Below are positions 37,794-46,820 of a DNA stretch of 64,000 nt, one piece after another. Within the stretch, counting starts at the first letter, position 1; each line of letters begins with the position of its first letter. This stretch comes from Gordonibacter sp034932485 (GTDB lineage: Bacteria > Actinomycetota > Coriobacteriia > Coriobacteriales > Eggerthellaceae), in assembly GCA_034932485.1 (NCBI GenBank), contig JAYFOQ010000021.1:186001-250000 (forward strand). The letters are read 5' to 3'. A model generated the notes under the pieces. That model made no database searches, was not told where the DNA came from, and worked only from the letters and a program-made list of their open reading frames with translations. The translations under genes were made by a program, and so were the position numbers.

Positions 37794-38159
37794 GTATAAC
37801 CTTCCTCTCATAAAAGTCCGCCGCCATAAGCAAATAGTCACGGCCATACACTCATCTGCCCCATAGGCATTAACGAACCCAGCTTTGCGCTTCTATCAGT
37901 ATACTGAGCCTACCAGCCAATATTACCCTCAATTCGGTGAATTCAACCATCCCATTAGGACGAAAAGAGGCTTTTACACCCTGAACCACCCCTCATTGGC
38001 CAACAAATATCGCAACGTGTGAGGTAAACGCATTCATCTTACTGGTTTTACCCCCGACCATCAATTAAATATAATTGTCCATAGCAACAAAACATAGAAC
38101 ATGTGAGTATATCGGCAGGACGAAAATCAACGATTCATCAAAGGAAGGAGAACCGTCTT
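37794..38159. promoter_or_regulatory. Divergent control region with a TTGTCC half-site
   Basis: A 366-base gene-free region between divergent acyl-CoA dehydrogenase and CoA-transferase genes. It contains ATTGTCC near 38074-38080, about 80 bases upstream of the CoA-transferase start, similar to the sites near 28735, 28954 and 41381. A palindromic TTGGCCAA lies near 37997. An AAGGAAGGAG ribosome site precedes the CoA-transferase ATG. Confidence 0.4.
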
Positions 38160-39470
38160 ATGTCAGTGACAGAGAAACTGAACGGGTATGGTCCTCTGAA
38201 CGGCGTCAAAGTCGTCGAACTATGCGAATGGGTAGCTGCACCTGCAACCGTACGTGTTTTGTCGGAAATGGGTGCAGAAATCATTAAGGTCGAACCGCTT
38301 CACGGCGATGCCCAACGCACACAGGGACCTGGTTTCGGTTGCGAACAGACGGATCGAGAAGATCCCACCATCGATCTCAACAACACGAACAAGAACTGGC
38401 TTTCCCTTAATCTCAAGACCGAAGAGGGCGCAAAAATTATGCAGGACCTGTTGGCAGAAGCCGACGTGTTCGTGAACAATCTGCGCGACAAAGCCCTCGT
38501 GAAGCTCGGTTTGGATTACGCAACCCTTAAGGCAAAGTATCCCAGCCTCATCTGGGCACAGATGCGTGGTTACGGTGAGTTCGGACCCGAGCGCGACACC
38601 CCTGGTTTCGATGCAGTGTGCTGGGCGGCACGTGGCGGTGTGGCAAACGTATTCCGCGAAGACGGTCAGTCCCCCGCTATTCCTCCGCAAGCTTTTGGTG
38701 ACTACAACGCAGCCTCTATCCTTTCCGGTGGTATCTTGGCAGCACTGTTTAATCGTACCCGCACGGGCAAAGGTGATAAGGTTACTTGCAACCTCTACGG
38801 CGCAGCAATCTGGGGCGGTAACATTGGCGTTATGGCTACGCAGTTCGGCGCACCCTACCCCAAGTCGCGCAAAGCGGTTCCGAACCCCTTCAACAATACC
38901 TACAAAACTTCCGACGACAAGTGGATGCTCATCTGCATGCCGCAGTACGATAAGTACTACAACATGATGATGGAAATTACCAACAACAGTGAGCATAAAG
39001 ATCAGGCTGACACCTGCAACCTGCCTGCCTTAAAGGCTGCCGGTAAGCAGCCTGAGGTTATCGGTTGGCTTGAGGCATCATTTGCTAGCAAAACGTTCGA
39101 AGAGTGGGACGAGATCCTGCGCCAGCACGAGGTGCCTCACCAGAAGTGCTTCCGCTACACCGACATTCTAAAGGACGAAGAGGCGTACGCAAACGACTCG
39201 CTACGCTGGGTTGAATATGAGTCCTTCGGCAAGAAAGCCATTCCGATGTCACCGCTTCGTTTCGATGACTACGGCGACCCACCAATCATCCTTTCCAAGC
39301 CCACCGGCTATCACACCGTTGAGTTCCTTACCAAGATGGGCTATAGCGCTGACGAGATCGCCGCTATGGAGGAAAAGGAAGCCATCAAATGCTGGCACGG
39401 CTCTGAAGTACCGGACACCATTTTTAAGTCCGAGCGACAAGTTGCCGGCGAGGCTCCCTGCAACTGGTAA
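38160..39470 (+). CDS. Family III (CaiB/BaiF) CoA transferase
   Basis: CoA transferase of 436 residues, somewhat longer than CaiB. Family features: GPLNGVKVVELCEWVAAP at the N-terminus, GAEIIKVEP, NLKTEEG, and AFGDYNAAS where the Asp should form the acyl anhydride/CoA intermediate. It transfers CoA between carboxylic acids without ATP. It differs clearly from the CaiB-like gene at the left edge and is closer to BaiF/FldA-type enzymes acting on bile or aromatic acids, but that is a loose impression. The ATG at 38160 follows AAGGAAGGAG by 9 bases; the frame is open upstream. A strong terminator follows. Confidence 0.85.
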   Translation: MSVTEKLNGYGPLNGVKVVELCEWVAAPATVRVLSEMGAEIIKVEPLHGDAQRTQGPGFGCEQTDREDPTIDLNNTNKNWLSLNLKTEEGAKIMQDLLAEADVFVNNLRDKALVKLGLDYATLKAKYPSLIWAQMRGYGEFGPERDTPGFDAVCWAARGGVANVFREDGQSPAIPPQAFGDYNAASILSGGILAALFNRTRTGKGDKVTCNLYGAAIWGGNIGVMATQFGAPYPKSRKAVPNPFNNTYKTSDDKWMLICMPQYDKYYNMMMEITNNSEHKDQADTCNLPALKAAGKQPEVIGWLEASFASKTFEEWDEILRQHEVPHQKCFRYTDILKDEEAYANDSLRWVEYESFGKKAIPMSPLRFDDYGDPPIILSKPTGYHTVEFLTKMGYSADEIAAMEEKEAIKCWHGSEVPDTIFKSERQVAGEAPCNW

Positions 39471-39484
39471 TCTCGCATCATTAT

Positions 39485-39526
39485 AAAAAAAGAACCGGCC
39501 GCCACAAAGCTGCCGGTTCTTTTTTA
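39485..39526. terminator. Bidirectional intrinsic terminator
   Basis: AGAACCGGC pairs with GCCGGTTCT, flanked by A-run and T-run, so it can work both for the CoA-transferase gene (+) and for the convergent flavoprotein gene (-). Confidence 0.85.
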
Positions 39527-39548
39527 CAGACCACTTGTTTCACAAGCC

Positions 39549-40163
39549 TTATTGCAGGCGCTTAATAAGATCAACCATATCACTACCGAGTTGGCGCGCA
39601 AAAGCATATGCCACATGATCATCCTCAATACGCCGCCACTGCACCCGTCCCCGTTCATCAAAGCCCGCGAATTGAGAACCCATCGCTCCGGAGGCAAGCA
39701 CCGCGCCCTCAGGTCGCGGATGCACAATAAGCATCTCGTGCGTTGCAAAAAAGCGGTCCATAACACCCAAAGCCTCCTCAGCACCGCAGTTATTAAGACC
39801 CGCAGTGGACACCATACCACCCACCTTACCCTTAAGCGCATTTGCGGTCATATGAAGAGGACGCGTTCTATCAATGAACGTCTTCATACGCGCGGTAACA
39901 TTGGCAAAATAATCGGGAGAGCCCAAAATAATCCCATCGGCTGCGCGCATCTTTTTCACGAGCTCTTCCATATCATCTGAAAGCGAACAAGACGGCTTTA
40001 CCAAACACGCATTGCATCCATTGCAGTAACTAATATCAAGATGAGAGAGCTCCACAAGCTCCGTTAAAGCCCCTTCTGAAGCTGTCTGATCAAGCGCTGC
40101 ACGCAGGAGCGCTGCGGTCCCCTTGCCCGCTCGATGGCTACCATTGATGGCAAGTATACGCAT
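39549..40163 (-). CDS. Flavodoxin-fold NAD(P)H/FMN reductase, iron-sulfur flavoprotein-like
   Basis: Protein of 204 residues with a flavodoxin-like fold: MRILAINGSHRAGKGT at the FMN phosphate loop, ILGSPDYFANVTARMKTFIDR, and a Cys motif CNGCNACLVKPSC at about 47-59 that matches iron-sulfur flavoproteins, which bind FMN and often one 4Fe-4S cluster. It would shuttle electrons in the cytoplasm. The ATG at 40163 follows AAAGGAAGG. It lies between the CoA-transferase and crotonase genes but is separated from the latter by a terminator, so it is probably its own unit. Partner unknown. Confidence 0.85.
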   Translation of the reverse strand: MRILAINGSHRAGKGTAALLRAALDQTASEGALTELVELSHLDISYCNGCNACLVKPSCSLSDDMEELVKKMRAADGIILGSPDYFANVTARMKTFIDRTRPLHMTANALKGKVGGMVSTAGLNNCGAEEALGVMDRFFATHEMLIVHPRPEGAVLASGAMGSQFAGFDERGRVQWRRIEDDHVAYAFARQLGSDMVDLIKRLQ

Positions 40164-40252
40164 AAGTGATCCTTCCTTTTACCATACGAACAAATGTTTC
40201 CGTGAAACATTTTGCATAACGTCAACCAAAAGACACACGCCACAAACGTTCC

Positions 40253-40294
40253 TCAAAAAAGAAAGCACCTCCGACGCGAAAGTCAGAGGCGCTT
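40253..40294 (-). terminator. Intrinsic terminator after the crotonase gene
   Basis: AAGC, CCTC and GAC pair with GTC, GAGG and GCTT with two mismatches around a 6-base loop, followed on the minus strand by a U-rich tract. Confidence 0.8.
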
Positions 40295-40334
40295 GAGCGT
40301 CGATCAACCACAGAGACCGTGGCGACACGACTTC

Positions 40335-41213
40335 TTACATGTTGTGGAACGCGTACTTATCTGGATTATCTTTCACGTCCTGCTTGTTCTTTGGGTTCAT
40401 CTTTAGCGTACCCATGATGCCATCGTTCGTATTGGAAGCCAAAACCTGGTTACGGTTTTCCATCTTCACTACGTTCTCGAAACTCGTGCCGTCAAGGGAT
40501 GCCTGTAGGCATTCCTTGGTAAGACGCAGGCCGAACGGAGCGGTGGCGTCGCACATCTGCTGAGCGAAGGCAACAGCCTCTTCGACCACGTCGTCGTCGG
40601 CGACGACCTTGTTCGCGAAGCCCCAGTCAAGCAGCTTCTCGGCACCAAAACGGTTGGGGTTCATAAGTATCTCGCAAGCGCGAGCATAGCCGACAATCTT
40701 AGGCAGGAAGAACGCGCCACCCATGTCGGTACCCGTGTAACCGATAGAAAGATAGCCAGCGTTCATCTTGAAGCTCTCACCCAACACGCGCATGTCACAC
40801 GCACAAGAGATAGACAGGCCACCGCCTACGGCGTAGCCCTTGAGCGCGCCGATGATGGGCTGCTCGCAACGGCGCATGTTGATGATCTGGTCGGAGCACA
40901 TGCGCTGCATGATGTAAAAGTCACGCTGAATACGACCCATATCCTCAGGAGGATCGAGCGCCAGGTCGTTTAGGTTGAAGCCAGCACAGAACGACTTACC
41001 CTCACCCGTCAATACAATAGCACGACAGTCTTTGTCGAGACGCACCTTAATAAGGAAGTCGTTAAACTCACTCATCTGCTTGTACGACATGGCGTTCAGG
41101 TTGCTGGCGTCGTTGAAGCTACACACGTACACCGGGCCGCGGCGGTCGATAATGAGTTTCTCGTAGTTGTACTCGAACTCCGGCAGATGGTAATTTTCCT
41201 GATACACGCTCAT
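40335..41213 (-). CDS. Enoyl-CoA hydratase/isomerase (crotonase) family protein
   Basis: Crotonase-fold protein of 292 residues. The oxyanion-hole segments are visible: GKSFCAGFNLND and ALKGYAVGGGLSISCACD. At the catalytic region it reads GYTGTDMGGAFFLPKIVG, with Asp near the GG where many hydratases use Glu, as in a side branch of the family. It would add water to, or isomerise, an enoyl-CoA, or do related chemistry. The ATG at 41213 follows AAAGGGG by 8 bases. It diverges from the acyl-CoA ligase gene. It may supply the CaiD-like step in the carnitine-type route, but it does not closely match CaiD. Confidence 0.85.
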   Translation of the reverse strand: MSVYQENYHLPEFEYNYEKLIIDRRGPVYVCSFNDASNLNAMSYKQMSEFNDFLIKVRLDKDCRAIVLTGEGKSFCAGFNLNDLALDPPEDMGRIQRDFYIMQRMCSDQIINMRRCEQPIIGALKGYAVGGGLSISCACDMRVLGESFKMNAGYLSIGYTGTDMGGAFFLPKIVGYARACEILMNPNRFGAEKLLDWGFANKVVADDDVVEEAVAFAQQMCDATAPFGLRLTKECLQASLDGTSFENVVKMENRNQVLASNTNDGIMGTLKMNPKNKQDVKDNPDKYAFHNM

Positions 41214-41323
41214 GGACACTACCCCTTTCCCTGTTTTCATCACAATCTCGTTTTAATCCGTTTGATCGCGACCTTATTCTGAGGTCATATCCTATATTCG
41301 AAGAACCGGGGTCATAAAACCAC

Positions 41324-41386
41324 GGACAATATATCGTTTATGTTTCGTATTTTATTATGACGACCATTAATAACGCGATATTGTCC
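41324..41386. promoter_or_regulatory. Paired GGACAATAT / ATATTGTCC sites upstream of the crotonase gene
   Basis: GGACAATAT at 41324-41332 and its complement at 41378-41386 lie 111-173 bases upstream of the crotonase ATG. They share TTGTCC with the sites near 28735, 28954 and 38075. The rest of the 652-base gap (41214-41865) shows no convincing gene. Confidence 0.45.
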
Positions 41387-41808
41387 AACAGATGTGATCC
41401 GCTATATGTAGAACGACGAGAAACGAAAAAGACACATCCTCCCAACCAAGGCAAAACCAAGGAGTGGTCTTCTTTGGTGCAGAATCGCCCTTACGAAAAC
41501 CGAAAGCAGAGCAGCCAAAAGAATCATCCGCCATTTTTCATCAGGCATTATAGGTAAAACAGAGCATAAACCCGTCGAACCATCGATAGAATCTATAGAT
41601 GAACCAACAAATCGCCCAAATCGACCATTAACCGAGAACTTACAATGAATAGACTGGTAATAAAGAAAGCCGGTGTCAGGGAAACAACACTGGCAGGAAC
41701 GCTTGCCCAAACCATTTTCGATCAACGAGGGGAGACAAGCACCACGCCGTAACTAACATTCGCAAGCGACACTCCACGCAACAATCCGAGCATCAGCATT
41801 CATTTCTT

Positions 41809-41828
41809 CATCCGCACCCGTGCGGATG
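41809..41828. promoter_or_regulatory. 20-base palindrome upstream of the acyl-CoA ligase gene
   Basis: CATCCGCAC and GTGCGGATG are separated by 2 bases, with perfect 9-base arms, ending 37 bases before the ATG at 41866. Position and symmetry suit a repressor operator. Confidence 0.55.
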
Positions 41829-41865
41829 ATAAAGCGAACGGGGATCTAGAGAGGATTCAGGGGCG

Positions 41866-43494
41866 ATGATTACCGACCTAAAGATTAACGGTGAGCGCAA
41901 ACAGTTTTATTACGAGCAAGGATACTGGACCAATCAAACATTAGGGGACGTTTGGGACGAACGGGCAGAAAGCCATCCCGAAAGAACCTATGTAACCGAT
42001 GACCTAGGAACAACCTACACCTATGGACAGGTGGACGATCACGCCGAGCGCTTGGCAGCATGGTTGACTCATGAAGGCGTAGAAGCGGGCGATGTCGTTA
42101 CGTTCCAGCTGCCAAACTGGGCTGAATTTTGCATCGTGTACGTAGCCTGCTTAAAAGTGGGGGCCGTTATGCATCCCGTCCCTAAAAATTTCAATGACGA
42201 AGACCTTGTTTACAACATGAACAAAGTGGGTACCCGGGCTTTTATTTGCCCCACTACCTTTCATGCATGTGATTTTGAACAACAAGCACTGACCGTACAA
42301 GATCGCGTTCCTACCTTAGGACCCATTGCGGTGGTCGACAAAGAAGGACCATCCACCAAAGGATTACCAACCCTAAGCAACATTATCGCCACTTTCGAGC
42401 CGCACACCACGCGTCCGTCGATTACCTCAGACGATGTGGCCTGCATCTTATCAACTTCAGGAACAACCGGTCGACAGAAATCGGTGTTGTTCACGCATAA
42501 TAACATCTTATTCTCAGAGCGCTCGTTTACCCAGGGACTCAAACGCACCGCCCAAGATGTTATGTTTATGCCCTCCCCCTTAAATCATGCAACAGGCTTC
42601 TACCACGGCCTGCTCTCCCCTATGTTGCTGGGCGGCCGCACCGTACTACAACAGCAGTTCAAGGCCAAGGAAGCTTTCGAATTATGCAATCGTGAAGGTG
42701 CAACCTGGTCAATGGGCGCCACGCCGTTCATCTACGACATCTTAAAGTACCTTACAGACGAGAAACTCGACTCCTTTGCATCCCTCTCATTGTTTGTTTG
42801 CGGCGGCGCGCCAGTACCCGGCTCTCTGGTGCAATGCGCCAACACTCACAACATCCTACTATGTGAGTGCTATGGCTCAACAGAAAGCTGCCCTCACTTG
42901 TTTGTACCTCCGGCACATTGCCTTGAGTGGAACGGCGCTTGGTCGGGTATTCCCTGCCCGGGTATCGAAGTTCGGGTTGTCGACGAGAACCATACCCCCG
43001 TACCGAACGGAACTCAAGGTGAAGAAATATCGCGCGGGCCACATCAGTTCGTAGGCTACCTCAATGACAAAGAACGCACCGATCGCGCACTCGATGACGA
43101 CGGTTGGTTCTATAGCGGAGACCTATGCTATCAAGATGACGAAGGTCGCATTCGTATCAATGGTCGCAAAAAGGAAATCATCATCCGCGGCGGAGAGAAT
43201 ATTTGTGCCAACGAGATTGACGGCAATCTCATGGATTGTCCCGGCATCGGAGATCATGCCACACTTGGCATGCCCGACGATCGCTTAGGCGAACGCATTT
43301 GCACCTTCGCTGTAGCCACCGGAAACACGCGCCCGACGCTGGCCGATGTGACAGCTTATCTCGAAAGCATTCACGTAGCAAAGCGTCTATGGCCTGAGCA
43401 CATCGAATATATCGATGAAATACCTAAGACCGCTACGGGCAAGATTAAACGCCACCTGTTAGCCGCCGAACTAACCGAGCGTATGAAGGCCTAA
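41866..43494 (+). CDS. AMP-forming acyl-CoA ligase
   Basis: ATP-dependent acyl-CoA synthetase of 542 residues in the adenylate-forming (ANL) superfamily. Core motifs: ILSTSGTTGRQKS (phosphate loop), YGSTES, YSGDLCYQDDEGRIRINGRKKE, RGGENI, and PKTATGKIKR with the C-terminal catalytic Lys. It would activate a free carboxylic acid with ATP and CoA in the cytoplasm. It could fill the CaiC role for the carnitine-like route, but whole-protein similarity to CaiC is not evident. The ATG at 41866 has GAGGA and AGGGG upstream. It is a single gene, ended by a long palindrome. Substrate unknown. Confidence 0.88.
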   Translation: MITDLKINGERKQFYYEQGYWTNQTLGDVWDERAESHPERTYVTDDLGTTYTYGQVDDHAERLAAWLTHEGVEAGDVVTFQLPNWAEFCIVYVACLKVGAVMHPVPKNFNDEDLVYNMNKVGTRAFICPTTFHACDFEQQALTVQDRVPTLGPIAVVDKEGPSTKGLPTLSNIIATFEPHTTRPSITSDDVACILSTSGTTGRQKSVLFTHNNILFSERSFTQGLKRTAQDVMFMPSPLNHATGFYHGLLSPMLLGGRTVLQQQFKAKEAFELCNREGATWSMGATPFIYDILKYLTDEKLDSFASLSLFVCGGAPVPGSLVQCANTHNILLCECYGSTESCPHLFVPPAHCLEWNGAWSGIPCPGIEVRVVDENHTPVPNGTQGEEISRGPHQFVGYLNDKERTDRALDDDGWFYSGDLCYQDDEGRIRINGRKKEIIIRGGENICANEIDGNLMDCPGIGDHATLGMPDDRLGERICTFAVATGNTRPTLADVTAYLESIHVAKRLWPEHIEYIDEIPKTATGKIKRHLLAAELTERMKA

Positions 43495-43567
43495 ACTCAA
43501 ACAAGCAACTATGCAAATAAGTAAAGCATTACTTTGAGAGCACGAAGAATCACTCAAGCACAGCGTA

Positions 43568-43609
43568 TAACAAAGATCGGCAGCTAACGTTAGCTGCCGA
43601 TCTTTGTTA
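43568..43609. terminator. Perfect 42-base palindrome between convergent genes
   Basis: Two 21-base arms are perfectly complementary with no spacer (core GCAGCTAACGTTAGCTGC). It lies between the ligase gene (+) and the MBL hydrolase gene (-) and probably ends transcription in both directions, although only short T-runs flank it. Confidence 0.75.
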
Positions 43610-43694
43610 GTGGGTTTTGCTTTGTGAAACGCTGAGATAAGACCCAGAATCCTGCCGTCGAGTGTTTCACTCAATAGGAATACTCAACACGCGA

Positions 43695-44651
43695 TTAGAC
43701 ACCCAAAAGACCCTGTTCCTCTAAATAGGCGAGCTGCGCTTGAACGTTTACCCGAGCCGCCAAACCGAGTCGTTTATCAACGTCATCATATACACCCTCC
43801 AAAATACGATCGACATCGCAGCCAGCACCGCCATCGATAATGGCACGCACTTGCTCAAGACGCGCATAGCGGTGTGCCGTCTGCCTATCAATAATGCCGA
43901 GCGGGTCGTCAATAGGTAAACCGTGGGCCGTCAGTAGTAAACGGATACGTCGCGTGCGCACGAGATCGCGCATAAATGCCAGGCGCTCCAGATACCGCGT
44001 CATGTTGCCATCGGGCCAGCAGATAAGGGTTGAGCTTTGTCGGAAAATGAAGTCACCAGTTACGAGCGATGAATCCTGAGGAAATAGTAAGCCAATGGAA
44101 TCACTGGAGTGCCCGGGAAGCGAAATTACCTCAAGGCGCGGGCCCTTGCCCTTAAAAACGAAGGGGCCCTCGGGTAGCGTACCTACACGACGGCCATACA
44201 CCGGAGCATCTACTTCCGCAGCAAATACTTCAGCACTCTCCGCATGGTCGGCATGGTCGTGAGTTATCACAATGGCTGCCACTTGCAACTGGTCTTCAGC
44301 ACAGACTGCGCGTACTGCGTTGAGATGCTCACGCTCAAGAGGTCCCGGATCTACCACAACACAATCAGGCAGCCCTGGTTCGGATAGTATCCACGTATTG
44401 GTGCCTCGATAGGTGAGCGGCGAGGGATTGTTTGCCAAGACACAGCGAGCACGCGACGAAACGCGTCCACCAGCCCAAGGAGCACAATCAGAAAACGTAA
44501 TGCCCGCAGCAGGGCGCACCGGCGTGGCTTCAGAACTTTGTGGCTGTATAACAGGCAATACTCCACGTACCTCAGATGTTAAACCTGCCGATTCATCCAA
44601 TACAGCGCAAGCGTGCTGCTTACCCCTCTTACTCGTTACGGGAGCAAACAC
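43695..44651 (-). CDS. Metallo-beta-lactamase-fold hydrolase
   Basis: MBL-fold protein of about 318 residues. THDHADH provides the metal-binding HxHxDH motif, followed by LPGHSSDSIG, a GDFIF aspartate and a LTAHG histidine, so the two-zinc site appears complete. A C-terminal helical part resembles the LACTB2-like group, and hydrolysis of a thioester or ester is possible. The N-terminal 60 residues before NPSPLTYRGTNTW are poorly conserved-looking. The GTG at 44651 is used, with GAGGTG upstream; the true start could be further in. It follows the ETF:menaquinone oxidoreductase gene by 117 bases on the same strand and may be the last gene of that operon, perhaps as a thioesterase. Confidence 0.8.
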   Translation of the reverse strand: MFAPVTSKRGKQHACAVLDESAGLTSEVRGVLPVIQPQSSEATPVRPAAGITFSDCAPWAGGRVSSRARCVLANNPSPLTYRGTNTWILSEPGLPDCVVVDPGPLEREHLNAVRAVCAEDQLQVAAIVITHDHADHAESAEVFAAEVDAPVYGRRVGTLPEGPFVFKGKGPRLEVISLPGHSSDSIGLLFPQDSSLVTGDFIFRQSSTLICWPDGNMTRYLERLAFMRDLVRTRRIRLLLTAHGLPIDDPLGIIDRQTAHRYARLEQVRAIIDGGAGCDVDRILEGVYDDVDKRLGLAARVNVQAQLAYLEEQGLLGV

Positions 44652-44768
44652 GAAAGCACCTCACCCGACTTCCAAGCTCTCACAAGGCACCCTCCTCGCC
44701 TGCGGCTCTCGCAAGCCCTCATTAGTTTTCCCTACCACCTGTCGGATAAGGCTTGCTTTATGGTATTA

Positions 44769-46811
44769 CTACGCCTGCTTACAGGCTTCGGCCAAGAACT
44801 CCGCAATGTCGCGTACCGGCAACTCAACATCCTTGGAAGCCACCGCATCTTCGAACATAGATAAACAAAACGGGCAGGCTGTTGCTACCGCATCCGCCCC
44901 CGTGGCCAATGCCTGGTCGGCGCGCATCACATTCATACGCTGTCCCTCACGCTCTTCAAACCACATGCGGCCGCCCCCCGCGCCGCAGCAAAAACTCTCC
45001 TTGCGATTCCGTCTCATTTCCACCAACTGGGCACCGCTCGCTTGCACAATAGCGCGAGGTTGATCGTAGAGATCGGCATAACGTCCCAAGTAGCATGAGT
45101 CATGGTAGGTAATGCATCTCGGTTTGGAAGGAGCTGTACGCGACCCCTCCGACACCGCAGGAACAAGTTTTCCCTCATCCACCAGTTGTGCCAGCAACTC
45201 CGCGTGACGCACAACCTCAAATCGACCACCCAGCTGCGGATAATCGCGTTCGAGAGCCTGGGCGCAATGGGGGCACTGCACAATAATCTTCTTTACCCCA
45301 TAGGCGTTAAGCGTCTCGATATTCTCGGTAGCTAACTGATAATAAAGAAACTCGTTACCCATCCTACGTGCAGCGTCCCCGCAACACTTCTCTTCGTTAC
45401 CTAGCACAGCAAAATCAACACCAGCAGCTTTAAGTAAAGCCACAATTGAATGCGTTACTTTACGGTTACGCGCATCATAAGCGCCCGAACAGCCCGGCCA
45501 ATATAAGTATTCTGCCTGCGGATATTGGGCCAAGGTAGGTACTTCCAAACCCTCAGCCCAATTCATCCGGCTCTGCCATCCTAAGCCCCACGGATTACCG
45601 TTTGTCTCTAAATTACGGAACGTCGCGGTAACTTCGCGAGGAAACGCACTTTCCATAGAAACCTGAAACGTGCGCATACCAACCACCTTGGGTACGTGCT
45701 CAAGCAATGCAGGACATGCCTCCATACACGCCCCACAGGTCGTACACGACCAGAGCGCCTCAGAGGACACCACCTGACCCACCAAGGTTTTGTCGAGCAC
45801 TTCCTGCTGCATCTCGTTAGGCTCAAACGCCACCGTTTTACGCTGCGCCAATACTACCGGGCCACGTTCTTCTAGATGCCCACACAGGTCGCGCATAAGT
45901 ACTTTTGGCGACAGCGGTTTACCACTCCCATGAGCCGGACATACCTCTTCACAGCGGCCGCAACTTACGCATGTCTCCAAATCTAAAAGATCCTTTTGGG
46001 TGAAGTCTTCAAGTTTTCCCACACCAAATTCTTCAAGGTTTTCATCTTCCAGATCGCCAGCAGGCAAGGTACCCTTAGGTTCGAGAGATCGACGATATAC
46101 TGCAGTAGGAATCAATAGTACATGCACCAGTTTTGAGTAGGTCCAGTAAGCCAAGATACCAAAGGCAATAGCCATATGGCCCCACCACATTACCTGGTGT
46201 ATCAACGATGCCTGCGCAACATCAATACCAACGAACAGATAAGAAGCCAGATTACCGATAGGTGACCAATCAGCCCAAGCGTCATTGGTGGCCGCAATAC
46301 GCAACCCCTCCAACAAAAAGCCCGACACTCCAATAACCAGCAACCATACCAGCACTACTATATCGGCAATACTCGAATCGATACCCTGCCTACGCCGAAC
46401 AATGCAAAACACCATGGCACTACAGAATGCCAAACCCGCAATGTCGGTGGTTAACGACAAGAAGTATAAATAGTAGTCGCCCTGCACCAATTGAAGCCCC
46501 AAGTCGGCCTGAGCGGCAACACTTGCGGTCGCCACGAGCATGATAGCCATCGCAACATACATAGCCACATGCGCTATGCCAACACCGGGCTTCTTAACCA
46601 CGGTTGCCTGCAATATAGCGTCAAGAAACGCACCTCGTAGTCGCTGATTCCATCGATCCGAACGGTTTACCGGATGTCCGATTTTCCACAGACGATAACG
46701 TCGATAAAAGAAATAGGCTGCCACTGCAAGCGCTACCAAGAAGCACGGGTACATAATCCATGAGCCCTGGATATTCCAAAGAACTTCGCGTGTTGGCACC
46801 GCCGTATCCAT
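44769..46811 (-). CDS. ETF:menaquinone oxidoreductase-like NarI-HdrD fusion
   Basis: Membrane protein of 680 residues. The N-terminal 240 residues hold about five hydrophobic helices like nitrate reductase gamma, with His81, His205, His212 and His230 as possible heme b ligands. Two ferredoxin-type 4Fe-4S motifs follow (CVSCGRCEEVCP at 281-292, CTTCGACMEACP later), then two CCG domains (KCCGD...CPHC and FCCGAGG...CPFC) as in HdrD. This architecture is known as the ETF:menaquinone oxidoreductase of anaerobes and mycobacteria, which links acyl-CoA dehydrogenases to the quinone pool. It is encoded right after etfBA (9-base gap) in the acyl-CoA dehydrogenase operon, which supports the role. The ATG at 46811 follows AGGGGG. 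Confidence 0.88.
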   Translation of the reverse strand: MDTAVPTREVLWNIQGSWIMYPCFLVALAVAAYFFYRRYRLWKIGHPVNRSDRWNQRLRGAFLDAILQATVVKKPGVGIAHVAMYVAMAIMLVATASVAAQADLGLQLVQGDYYLYFLSLTTDIAGLAFCSAMVFCIVRRRQGIDSSIADIVVLVWLLVIGVSGFLLEGLRIAATNDAWADWSPIGNLASYLFVGIDVAQASLIHQVMWWGHMAIAFGILAYWTYSKLVHVLLIPTAVYRRSLEPKGTLPAGDLEDENLEEFGVGKLEDFTQKDLLDLETCVSCGRCEEVCPAHGSGKPLSPKVLMRDLCGHLEERGPVVLAQRKTVAFEPNEMQQEVLDKTLVGQVVSSEALWSCTTCGACMEACPALLEHVPKVVGMRTFQVSMESAFPREVTATFRNLETNGNPWGLGWQSRMNWAEGLEVPTLAQYPQAEYLYWPGCSGAYDARNRKVTHSIVALLKAAGVDFAVLGNEEKCCGDAARRMGNEFLYYQLATENIETLNAYGVKKIIVQCPHCAQALERDYPQLGGRFEVVRHAELLAQLVDEGKLVPAVSEGSRTAPSKPRCITYHDSCYLGRYADLYDQPRAIVQASGAQLVEMRRNRKESFCCGAGGGRMWFEEREGQRMNVMRADQALATGADAVATACPFCLSMFEDAVASKDVELPVRDIAEFLAEACKQA

Positions 46812-46820
46812 AGCTGCCCC

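Noticed and set aside
38220..38996. 258-residue antisense frame within the CoA-transferase gene
   Set aside because: It covers the most conserved part of a real gene and has no start signal.
41357..41725. Small open frames in the gap between the crotonase and ligase genes
   Set aside because: Both strands show short frames, but none has a ribosome site or a plausible protein sequence.
44413..45063. Open frame on the plus strand across the MBL and oxidoreductase genes
   Set aside because: It overlaps two clear genes and its composition is not protein-like.
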